Below the pieces are notes generated by a model. The model was given only the letters and a program-made list of their open reading frames with translations, ran no database searches and was not told the origin of the DNA. DNA of 64,000 nucleotides from Cyrtodaria siliqua (Eukaryota; Mollusca; Bivalvia; Adapedonta; Hiatellidae), in contig JAWPHD010011522.1 of NCBI GenBank assembly GCA_037043455.1, forward strand, positions 19,157 to 83,156, given 5' to 3'. This document shows, one piece after another, positions 46,201-53,000 of this stretch (position 1 is the stretch's first letter; the number at the start of each line of letters is the position of its first letter). The translations under genes were made by a program, and so were the position numbers.

Positions 46201-48500
46201 ATACAGGGGTTAGTTATATCAGATATACGGCTTTGGCAGGCTTGACCCGACAAACATAGGTGATGTATATCATATATATGGCGTTGGTTGGTTTGACTCA
46301 ACATACAGAGGTTAGTTATATCATATTTACTGCTTTGGGTGGTTTGACCCGACATGCAAGGATTAGTTATGTCATATATACGGCTTTGGCTTGTTTTACT
46401 CGACATGCAGAGGTGAATTACATCATATATACGGCTCTGGCTGGTTTGACGCGACATGCAGAGGTGAGTTATATCATATATACGACTTTGGCTGGTTTGA
46501 CTCGACAGAAAAACAGAGGTAATTTATATCATGTATACGGCTTTGGCTGGTTTGACTCGACATACAGGGGTTAGTTATATCATATATACGGCTTTGGCTT
46601 GTTTGACTCGACACGTAGAGGTGTGTTATATCATATATACGGCTTTGGATGGTTTGATTCGACACGCATAGGTGAGTTATATCATATATACGTCTTTAGC
46701 TGCTTGGTTTGACGTACACATGTGAGTTGTATCATATACTAGAGGACAAAAGAAACGCAACTCTGTGCTTATAATCACATATCTTTCAGAGTATTTAACA
46801 AAACAAACAAAACAATTCAGTTCAGTACACAGTATTAATTTTCAATTGAAAATGTGGTGAAAATATGGTGGCGATGCCTGATAAATTAACAATAGATGTT
46901 TTAAACAAACAAAACAACATAGATCCTGACCCTTAAACAGTTGCGTTTCTTTGTTCCTTAAGTATATTTAAAGCTTTGACTAGTTTAACTCGACAGACAG
47001 TTTCGAGTTAGATCACAGGCATGGCTTTGATTGGTTTGAGTCGACACACGCATATTTATACACATACTGGCCGAAACACTGTAAGGCGGGTGCGGGAATT
47101 TTGCTATTGAGTGCCATCCACTCGATCTCAATATGTTAAGACATTATAAGGTTGATTGAAAAAATATCCATCTTTGCGAAGACCGTCAAGCGAGTGATTC
47201 CTGGCATTCGTGGCCCTGTTTTTAGAGCATGGACGCTTTGTTCTTCACATTAAAGGGACACATGACAATTTTGATTTTTTTTAAAAACTCACGGCGTCCC
47301 GTTAGTTTTTCTCTTAACTTGCATTTGTTCAATCATTAATATTAACTGTTAGAATAGTTCAGAGCAAACTGTTTTTACATATTACTATTTTTTTGTAATA
47401 TTGCACCAATAATATATTGAAAATTTTCGTAAAATAACGTAAGAAAATTGAAATCTGATTTTTTTAAATTTAATTATATGCAAGCAGTTTTAAAGTCAAA
47501 ATGACGCAGAATAACTAAGTCGAGGAGCAAATTTTAATGTTTGCATAAAACTCACGATTGCCATGTGTCCCTTTAATTCCACCAAATTTCTATAGCAAGT
47601 AGAGCGATACACGCGCTATTGAGCCCCTTTGTTTTGCAATCATCTACACTAGTTATATACACCCGCCTAGATATTGAGCTTTGGATGACTTGTTGATGTT
47701 ACTTTTTCGATCGTTATTCTTAATATTTGGTGATTTGCTGATACTAACGATTATTGACCTTATATTGGGGCTTTTTTGTTGCAGGATTAAGCCGTAAATG
47801 GCACAGCGGCGGACTGTTTTCGTATGTATCGCTACTCTGGTTGTATCCCGATGAAAAGATCGGAGTTTTTGTCAATACCAACGGACCAGCAATCCCATCT
47901 GTTCCCGGATTGGGACTCCAGGCTATACTAACTTATGTTTCGGATATTTTACTCGGACAGGAACCTTGGTTAAATCTGACAACAGGGTGTACGTTTCCAA
48001 GTCCATGGCAGAAACAATTAACCTTTCCAATTCCTCCACAACCCACATTTACAAATGACAATTTAACAGATTTTGTCGGAATATATGGGAATCCACTTTT
48101 ACCAGACATAGAAATAACAGTTATAGAAAGTAAGGGGAATGAGAGTGAAAACAGCTTGTATCTAAACTGGAACAGAATTAAGGGCGAGCTACTTCCCACT
48201 GCAGAAGGCGACGTGTTCGGATTTTTGATGACGGAGCCATGGGAATATGCGATAGAGCGCGTATGGAACGAGAATTTTACTATCACTTACAAGGTGGCGT
48301 TTGAACGAATGGAAAACGGAGATGTCTTTGCCTTTGATATTTTTCTCAGCATGGTAAAAGGTTTGAGCTTCCGGAAAGATGTTAGATTCCTGAGTGATGA
48401 TGACGTCAGTGATGCAGCTTCTACATTCAAATATTGCATTTCATACATGTTGGTTTGCACTTTCATATTACTGACGGTAACAACACACTTGACCCTTTAA
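24401..48500 (+). CDS. Secreted beta-lactamase-like serine hydrolase (peptidase S12 fold), six exons
   Basis: Exons: 24401-24693, 37413-37595, 39900-40163, 41304-41445, 42230-42342 and 47785-48500. All introns are GT-AG and all phases agree. Ignoring one surplus base in exon 5, the product is 569 residues. It has a signal peptide (about 1-16), SLGK (Ser80-Lys83), YNN (Tyr176-Asn178) and HSG (His338-Gly340), the three active-site motifs of class C beta-lactamases, penicillin-binding proteins and LACTB-like proteins. A beta-rich C-terminal domain follows (about 400-540), then a hydrophobic tail (about 548-569) suited to a membrane or GPI anchor. Expected role: extracellular serine peptidase, esterase or amidase of unknown substrate. 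The surplus base creates a TGA at 42326-42328, which would cut the protein at 326 residues without HSG. The gene is intact elsewhere, so sequence error, allelic damage or recent pseudogenisation are all possible. Confidence 0.85.
24729..24968 (+). mobile_element. Non-autonomous hAT-like element in intron 1
   Basis: The left end CAGAGGCGGATTCAGG and the right end CCTGTATCCGCTCCTG are imperfect inverted repeats of 16 bp with the CAGRGGCGGAT start common in hAT-type ends. No clear 8-bp duplication is visible. Inside, a GGGGAGGGGGAGGGGTGGGG tract (about 24793-24812) with a GGT run should form a G-quadruplex, just downstream of the exon 1 donor. Confidence 0.55.
25038..25110 (+). mobile_element. 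5' end of a TTAAAGGGACACA MITE, truncated
   Basis: TTAAAGGGACACACGACAAT matches the terminus of the MITE at 47250-47576. No matching right end is visible before the next copy at 25403. Confidence 0.5.
25403..25765 (+). mobile_element. TTAAAGGGACACA MITE, copy in intron 1
   Basis: Starts TTAAAGGGACACAGGCAGTC and ends GTATGGTCTCTTTAA, a degenerate inverted terminus. The interior shares GCATTTGTTCAATCAT, CAAACTGTTTTTGCATATTA, TATTGCACCAATA and GTTTAAAGTCAAAAT with the better-preserved copy at 47250-47576. It is an older copy of the same family. Confidence 0.75.
25960..26345 (+). repeat. GCAGAAT-rich degenerate minisatellite
   Basis: Units of about 60-65 bp contain ATGGGCAGAACAGCAGAATG and GATGAATTTATTATTCTGCC. 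CAGCAGAAT and ATTCTGCC are mutually complementary, so each unit can fold into a hairpin. Related fragments continue to about 26580. Confidence 0.8.
26654..27760 (+). repeat. 23-bp minisatellite, about 48 copies
   Basis: Unit CTGAGCATCGTCACTTACTC followed by TCA or TCT. The first 600 bp are nearly homogeneous, alternating ACTTACTC and ACATACTC variants. Copies after about 27280 are degenerate, a one-sided decay gradient. Confidence 0.95.
27761..29915. other. Intron 1 sequence, unassigned
   Basis: AT-rich and non-coding. A CAAACTTAC-type short repeat (29610-29640) is minor. I see no recognisable element or exon. Confidence 0.4.
29920..30270 (+). repeat. (ATC)n trinucleotide microsatellite
   Basis: A pure (ATC)n run at about 29925-29975 continues as interrupted CATCATCACC and ATCATCTTCACC blocks. 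Within the latter a 60-bp block (CATCTTCACCATTATCATC) repeats three times. Poly-His, poly-Ser and poly-Asp frames here are translations of the microsatellite. Confidence 0.95.
30300..33160. other. Intron 1 sequence, unassigned
   Basis: AT-rich. The stretch 31960-32460 repeatedly contains TTTCCCA-type pyrimidine motifs and may be an old transposable element. Minus-strand frame 30698-30979 shows no recognisable family. Confidence 0.35.
33264..33328 (+). repeat. CpG-rich 33-bp duplication
   Basis: TTACGACGTGTGAATCTTAC then GACCTATACCGA is followed at once by TTACGACGTGCGAAACGTAC then GATCTACACCGA. A third relic, GTCGCACGTCGTAGAGAACG, lies near 33220. CpG density is far above the AT-rich surroundings. 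Confidence 0.6.
33530..33590 (+). promoter_or_regulatory. Candidate TATA-less promoter-like cluster
   Basis: Within about 50 bp are ACCGGAAGT (33536-33544, ETS consensus), CAAAATGGCGCC (33547-33558, YY1-like) and GCCATCTTGG (33572-33581, YY1-like on the other strand), all in a CpG-rich patch. This combination is usual at animal housekeeping promoters. Only a 21-codon frame (ATG at 33551) follows, so it may be an alternative promoter within intron 1, an element's promoter or chance. Confidence 0.35.
33640..34416. other. Intron 1 sequence, unassigned
   Basis: AT-rich. Contains a short tandem duplication of CTACGTCATGCAAATAATAC (near 34038-34100) and nothing else I can name. Confidence 0.4.
34417..34515. 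repeat. Dispersed repeat family A, copy 2
   Basis: TCATGAACAGACTCAATAAA, GCCGAGT, TGTGTTTGTTGCT and CAAGGGATCCCCTTT align with 10645-10730 in the same orientation. Only this part of the family is present. Confidence 0.65.
34516..35588. other. Intron 1 sequence, unassigned
   Basis: AT-rich and non-coding. No repeat edges recognised. Confidence 0.4.
35589..36148. mobile_element. Tc1/mariner-like non-autonomous element (560 bp)
   Basis: The left terminus TATACTGAGCAAAAATAGAA then GCGTCCC and the right terminus, read on the minus strand, TATACTCAGCAAAAATAGAA then ACGTCCC are inverted repeats of about 27 bp. TATA ends suggest TA target sites. The interior has no transposase. The minus-strand frame 35665-35880 has no recognisable DDE motif. 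Confidence 0.8.
36629..36838 (+). pseudogene. Coding-like fragment in intron 1, unrecognised
   Basis: A frame reading ACETWLESRYDLSNKLIFPR and VQHVFATVRKSHVVPVPQTI has balanced composition and few low-complexity runs, starts without clear initiation context and ends at TGA. It may be a fragment of another gene or element. It does not fit the phase or content of the hydrolase. Confidence 0.25.
36915..36990 (-). pseudogene. tRNA-like sequence, degenerate
   Basis: The minus strand shows a D-arm-like CCAATGATAAAGCACG, an anticodon-like loop TTGCCAA and a B-box-like CAGTTCGAGTCTC. Acceptor pairing is not evident, so it is a tRNA pseudogene or the head of a SINE, not a working tRNA. Confidence 0.45.
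37413..37595 (+). CDS. Hydrolase exon 2
   Basis: Acceptor TTATTATTCAAG|TTATCAATGG and donor CTGAGCAG|GTACAC. The exon enters and leaves in phase 2 and codes for residues 98-159. The stretch ending in LEDLLAHRTGL is the strongly conserved segment following the SxxK helix in LACTB-like and AmpC-like proteins. It confirms the join to exon 1, 12.7 kb away. Confidence 0.88.
37596..39160. other. Intron 2, non-coding part
   Basis: Includes a tandem duplication of about 36 bp (TGTCCGATTTTTTTGGG to AGTATATA, 37902-37974). No other exon-like stretch. Confidence 0.45.
39165..39400 (+). pseudogene. Penelope-like reverse transcriptase fragment
   Basis: An open stretch reads ESLIFLLDNMFIRYG, VYKHNVDIPIGTNC and LIADLYLYCYEKDML. 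The I-P-x-G-T-N-C block and the following ADLYLYCYE are the signature of RT motifs 3-4 in Penelope-like elements. It degenerates where the catalytic DD box should follow (after CFNN). It lies in intron 2 in sense orientation and is not part of the hydrolase. The assignment rests on motif memory. Confidence 0.6.
39401..39899. other. Intron 2, 3' part
   Basis: AT-rich. Ends with a pyrimidine-rich stretch and the exon 3 acceptor TTCCCAG (39893-39899). Confidence 0.5.
39900..40163 (+). CDS. Hydrolase exon 3: YxN motif
   Basis: Acceptor AATTCCCAG|GCGACTT, donor ATATAA|GTAAGT. Codes for residues 159-247. FRSSFVYNNMMYMVLGHVIE contains YNN (39949-39957), the second active-site motif; its Tyr acts in proton transfer. 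SWENLVTSRLLEPIGM is the conserved helix after it. Confidence 0.9.
40201..40282 (+). repeat. Poly(A) tract
   Basis: About 80 bases of A interrupted by a few T. It lies 38 bp into intron 3, just after the exon 3 donor. Length is probably unreliable in assembly. Confidence 0.9.
40283..41303. other. Intron 3, remainder
   Basis: No element recognised. It ends in TATGTTTTTAG, the exon 4 acceptor. Confidence 0.5.
41304..41445 (+). CDS. Hydrolase exon 4
   Basis: Codes for residues 247-294. LTPLEPAGSILSNAVDMATW matches the conserved PAG-x2-S-x3-DMA segment of the family, where the Ser/Asn region lines the active site. Donor TTCGAG|GTAGTT in phase 0. Confidence 0.88.
41446..41750. other. Intron 4, 5' part
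   Basis: AT-rich. No element recognised. Confidence 0.5.
41755..41906 (-). mobile_element. tRNA-derived SINE (V-SINE-like) in intron 4
   Basis: On the minus strand, GCTGTGGTCTAGAAGTAGAA (A-box region), an anticodon-like CTCATGA and GACTTCGATCCCCGCC (B box) form a tRNA-derived head. It is followed by GAAAGACACTTTATCTGTAT, a conserved SINE central domain type known from bivalves. A 3' tail is not clear. Confidence 0.7.
42230..42342 (+). CDS. Hydrolase exon 5, with a one-base frame error
   Basis: Acceptor TTATACATTCAG|ACCCAC, donor CATACAGAG|GTGAGT. Codes for residues 295-332. The frame entering from exon 4 reads VPSFMVNN, QQPKFPVDDITHG and then stops at TGA 42326-42328. The frame required to join exon 6 reads YGFGWFDSTYRG. 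The two differ by one base within CACGGGTTACGG (42302-42313). Without it, FPVDDITHGYGFGWF would be the expected family sequence. The last 34 nt are the founder of the 51-bp array. Confidence 0.75.
42308..46734 (+). repeat. 51-bp exon-end/5' splice site minisatellite, about 85 copies
   Basis: The unit is TACGGCTTTGGCTGGTTTGA, CTCGACATACAGAG and then GTGAGTTATATCATATA, that is 34 nt of exon 5 end plus 17 nt of intron 5. The first copy is the real exon end. A large share keep GTGAGT; others have GTTAGT, GTGAAT or GTGATT. Because 51 bp is 17 codons, long frames stay open on both strands (for example 42226-43101 minus and 42316-43131 plus). These are repeat translations, not genes. In the gene frame the consensus unit has no stop, but copy 1 has TAG at 42351-42353. 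Confidence 0.92.
46735..46966. mobile_element. MITE inserted in the 51-bp array
   Basis: Left end TATACTAGAGGACAAAAGAA then ACGCAACT; right end on the minus strand TATACTTAAGGAACAAAGAA then ACGCAACT. This gives 28-bp inverted repeats with TA borders, typical of Tc1/mariner-like MITEs. The terminal motif resembles the element at 35589. A decayed array unit continues on its far side (46967-47060), so it inserted after the array formed. Confidence 0.8.
46967..47249. other. Decayed array remnant and intron 5 sequence
   Basis: GACTAGTTTAACTCGACAGA and GGTTTGAGTCGACACACG are diverged 51-bp units (to about 47060). The rest is unassigned. Confidence 0.6.
47250..47576. mobile_element. TTAAAGGGACACA MITE, well-preserved copy in intron 5
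   Basis: Left terminus TTAAAGGGACACATGACAAT; right terminus, minus strand, TTAAAGGGACACATGGCAAT. A 327-bp AT-rich interior has no frame. The same family occurs at 25403-25765 and 25038. Confidence 0.88.
47785..48500 (+). CDS. Hydrolase exon 6: HxG motif, C-terminal domain and anchor
   Basis: Acceptor TTTTTTGTTGCAG|GATTAAGC. Codes for residues 332-569 and the stop. LSRKWHSGGLFSYVSLLW contains HSG (47802-47810), the third active-site motif, in the position of KTG in class C enzymes. YPDEKIGVFVNTNGP follows as the next strand. The C-terminal half (FVGIYGNP, LYLNWNRIKGELLPT, ITYKVAFERM) looks like the beta-barrel accessory domain found after S12 catalytic domains. The end (YMLVCTFILLTVTTHLTL) is hydrophobic, preceded by DDDVSDAAS, which would suit GPI attachment or a single membrane helix. 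Confidence 0.9.
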
Positions 48501-48612
48501 TTGCCCTTAAGGGAGTACCTCAGGTTTTTTCTAGAAAATATTAAATCTTTAAAATTGTTCCAATTTATGGTAAAAATGTCATAACAATCAAACCGTAGTG
48601 TACGCTTCATGC

Positions 48613-48618
48613 AATAAA
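48613..48618 (+). promoter_or_regulatory. Polyadenylation signal of the hydrolase gene
   Basis: AATAAA lies 112 bp after the stop codon. The tandem array begins only 52 bp further on. Confidence 0.6.
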
Positions 48619-48669
48619 TTACATTTGATTCACAAAAACTATTGAATGAAACTGGACATAAACTTCTTA

Positions 48670-49476
48670 AATTAACCCTGCAGTATATCCTAGGATATCA
48701 AATATTACGGTGCAGAATGAATTAACCCTGCAGTATATCATAGGATATCAAATATTACGATGCAGAATGAATTAACCCTGCAGTATATCCTAGGATATCA
48801 AATATTACGGTGCAGAATGAATTAACCCTGCAGTATATCATTGGATATCAAATATTACGGTGCAGAATGAATTAACCCTGCAGTATATCCTAGGATATCA
48901 AATATTACGGTGCAGAATGAATTAACCCTGCAGTATATCATAGGATATCAAATATTACGTTGCAGAATGAATTAACCCTGCAGTATATCCTAGGATATCA
49001 AATATTACGATGCAGAAATAATTAACCCTGCAGTATATCATAGGATATCAAATATTACCTGCAGTATATCCTAGGATATCAAATTAACCCTGCAGTATAT
49101 CCTAGGATATCAAATATTACCTGCAGTATATCCTAGGATATCAAATTAACCCTGCAGTATATCCTAGGATATCAAATTAACCCTGCAGTATATCCTAGGA
49201 TATCAAATATTACGATGCAGAATGAATTAACCCTGCAGTATATCATAGGATATCAAATATTACCTTCAGTATATCCTAGGATATCAAATTAACCCCGTTA
49301 CGGTGCAGAATGTATTAACCCTGCAGTATATCATAGGATATCAAATATTACCTGCAGTATATCCTAGGATATCAAATTAACCCTGCAGTATATCCTAGGA
49401 TATCAAATATTACGGTGCAGAATGAATTAACCCTGCAGTATATCCTAGGATATCAAATATTACGTTGCAGAATGAA
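48670..49476 (+). repeat. 50-bp palindromic minisatellite, about 19 units
   Basis: Unit ATTAACCCTGCAGTATATCC, TAGGATATCAAATATTACGG, TGCAGAATGA. The core ATATCCTAGGATAT is a perfect palindrome. In the first eight units CCTAGG alternates with CATAGG or CATTGG, giving a 100-bp dimer. After about 49030, shortened units of about 30 bp (lacking the TGCAGAATG part) intermix with full ones. Confidence 0.93.
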
Positions 49477-49718
49477 TTTCCTTGTAAACAAGAAGTCGTT
49501 TTAAGGTTTATTCAATATGTTTTGTTCCTTTAAGATAGTTAATATCATTATTTGTCAATTTTAAGTCAGACTCCAAGAGCCCCCTTTAGAGTCCCTGCAA
49601 AATGACTAGTAGTAAATGTTTAGCATTAAGGTTCCAATAAAATAGACTGAACAATATTAAACCCGAACACGTGATCAATCAGTATAATATACTACACAGA
49701 CTACTAATTTGGCATATA
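49477..49718. other. Spacer
   Basis: AT-rich with no feature seen. Confidence 0.4.
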
Positions 49719-49999
49719 CATTACGTGGTCCGAGCATTAACTTTCATACCCCATCCAACCCCTTCTCCAAGAAGCGAAAACGGGGTTGGTTGGGGTATGA
49801 AATAAAACCTTAATTTCGGCTTAAACAGTTTGCTTATTGTAAAATTAAAACATTAAATAGATAATTTTAAACAGGCTTTCGCACTTTGTTCAGTATAAAA
49901 TGATTTTAAACATGTTTTATTGTCGAAATATCCGTTATAATATCCTGCTAATATCAGCTTTCCCATCGTTTAATGGAATTAAGGCGGGACCACGTAATG
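49719..49999. mobile_element. Small inverted-repeat element with internal hairpin
   Basis: Ends CATTACGTGGTCC (49719-49731) and GGACCACGTAATG (49987-49999) are perfect 13-bp inverted repeats. Inside, TTTCATACCCCATCCAACCC (49742 on) pairs with GGGTTGGTTGGGGTATGAAA (ending 49802) with one mismatch and a loop of about 19 nt. No coding capacity. A MITE is most likely. A transcript would contain a strong 21-bp stem. Confidence 0.7.
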
Positions 50000-50006
50000 A
50001 AAAGTA

Positions 50007-50066
50007 GCATATGATTCTGATATGATTCTCATTTGATACTTTTTATATGCTGCTTATATAAAAGGA
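50007..50066 (+). repeat. Left inverted flank of the 26-bp array
   Basis: ATATGATTCTGATATGAT and TATATGCTGCTTATATAAAA match the reverse complement of the right flank (61818-61863), with an extra 11-bp block on this side. It runs directly into the first array unit. Confidence 0.6.
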
Positions 50067-53000
50067 GAAGTACATGATCTTATATAAAAGGAGCAGTACA
50101 TGATCTTATATAAAAGGAGAAGTACATGATCTTATATAAAAGGAGCAGTACATGATCTTATATAAAAGGAGCAGTACATGATCTTATATAAAAGGAGAAG
50201 TACATTATCTTATATAAAAGGAGAAGTACATGATCTTATATAAAAGGAGCAGTACATGATCTTATATAAAAGGAGAAGTACATGATCTTATATAAAAGGA
50301 GAAGTACATGATCTTATATAAAAGGAGCAGTACATGATCTTATATAAAAGGAGAAGTACATGATCTTATATAAAAGGAGAAGTACGTGATCTTATATAAA
50401 AGGAGAAGTACATGATCTTATATAAAAGGAGAAGTACATGATCTTATATAAAAGGAGAAGTACATGATCTTATATAAAAGGAGCAGTACATGATCTTATA
50501 TAAAAGGAGCAGTACATGATCTGATATAAAAGGAGAAGTACATGATCTTATATAAAAGGAGAAGTACATGATCTTATATAAAAGGAACAGTACATGATCT
50601 TATATAAAAGGAACAGTACATGATCTTATATAAAAGGAGAAGTACATGATCTTATATAAAAGGAGAAGTACATGATCGTATATAAAAGGAACAGTACATG
50701 ATCTTATATAAAAGGAGAAGTACATGATCTTATATAAAAGGAACAGTACATGATCTTATATAAAAGGAGAAGTACATGATCTTATATAAAAGGAACAGTA
50801 CATGATCTTATATAAAAGGAGAATAACATGATATTATATAAAAGGAGAATTACATGATATTATATAAAAGGAGAAGTACATGATATTATATAAAAGGAAA
50901 AGTATATGATCTCATATAAAAGGAACAGTACATGATCTTATATAAAAGGAGAAGTACATAATCTTATATAAAAGGAGAAATATATGATCTTATATAAAAG
51001 GAACAGTACATGATCTTATATAAAAGGAGAAGTACATGATCTTATATAAAAGGAGAAGTACACGATCTTATATAAAAGGAGAAGTACATGATCTTATACA
51101 AAAGGAAAAGTACATGATCTTATATAAAAGGAGAAATATATGATCTCATATAAAAGGAGCAGTACATGATCTTATATAAAAGGAGAAGTACATGATCTTA
51201 TACAAAAGGAAAAGTACATGATCTTATATAAAAGGAGAAATATATGATCTCATATAAAAGGAGAAGTACATGATCTTATATAAAAGGAACAGTACATGAT
51301 CTTATACAAAAGGAACAGTACATGATCTTATATAAAAGGAACAGTACATGATCTTATATAAAAAGAACAGTACATGATCTTATATAAAAAGAACAGTACA
51401 TGATCTTATATAAAAGGAACAGTACATGATCTTATATAAAAGGAACAGTACATGATCTTATATAAAAGGAACAGTACATGATCTTATATAAAAGGAGAAG
51501 TACATGATCTTATATTAAAGAGAAGTACATGATCTCATATAAAAGGAGCAGTACATGATCTTATATAAAAGGAACAGTACATGATCTTATATAAAAGGAG
51601 CAGTACATGATCTTATATAAAAGGAGAAGTACATGATCTTATAAAAAAGGAACAGTACATGATCTTATATAAAAGGAACAGTACATGATCTTATATAAAA
51701 GGAGCAGTTCATGTCCTTATATAAAATGAGAAGTACATGTTCTTATATAAAAGGAACAGTACATGATCTTATATAAAAGGAGAAGTACATGATCTTATAT
51801 AAAAGGAGCAGTACATGATATTATATAAAAGGAGCAGTACATGATCTTATATAAAAGGAACAGTACATGATCTTATATAAAAGGAGCAGTACATGATCTT
51901 ATATAAAAGGAACAGTACATGATCTTATATAAAAGGAGCAGTACATGATATGATTTTATATAAAAGGAGAAGTACATGATCTGATATAAAAGGAGTAGTA
52001 CGTGATCTTATATAAAAGGAGCAGTACATGATATGATTTTATATAAAAGGAGCAGTACATGATCTTATATAAAAGGAGCAGTACATGATCTTATATTAAA
52101 AGAGCAGTACATGATCTTATATAAAAGGAGAAGTACATGATCTTATATAAAAGGAGCAGTACATGATATTATATAAAAGGAACAGTACATGATCTTATAT
52201 AAAAGGAACTTTACATGATCTTATATAAAAGGAACAGTACATGATCTTATACAAAAGGAACAGTACATGATCTTATATAAAAGGAACGGTACATGATCTT
52301 ATATAAAAAGAACAGTACATGATCTTATATAAAAAGAACAGTACATGATCTTATATAAAAGGAACAGTACATGATCTTATATAAAAGGAACAGTACATGA
52401 TCTTATATAAAAGGAACAGTACATGATCTTATATAAAAGGAGAAGTACATGATCTTATATTAAAGGAGAAGTACATGATCTCATATAAAAGGAGCAGTAC
52501 ATGATCTTATATAAAAGGAACAGTACATGATCTTATATAAAAGGAGCAGTACATGATCTTATAAAAAAGGAACAGTACATGATCTTATATAAAAGGAACA
52601 GTACATGATCTTATATAAAAGGAGCAGTTCATGTCCTTATATAAAATGAGAAGTACATGTTCTTATATAAAAGGAACAGTACATGATCTTATATAAAAGG
52701 AGAAGTACATGATCTTATATAAAAGGAGCAGTACATGATATTATATAAAAGGAGCAGTACATGATCTTATATAAAAGGAACAGTACATGATCTTATATAA
52801 AAGGAGCAGTACATGATCTTATATAAAAGGAACAGTACATGATCTTATATAAAAGGAGCAGTACATGATATGATTTTATATAAAAGGAGAAGTACATGAT
52901 CTTATATAAAAGGAGTAGTACGTGATCTTATATAAAAGGAGCAGTACATGATATGATTTTATATAAAAGGAGCAGTACATGATCTTATATAAAAGGAGCA

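Noticed and set aside
42226..46665. Long repetitive proteins on both strands (up to 291 residues) with a 17-residue period
   Set aside because: They are translations of the 51-bp minisatellite, open only because 51 is a multiple of three. They overlap each other on opposite strands and in several frames.
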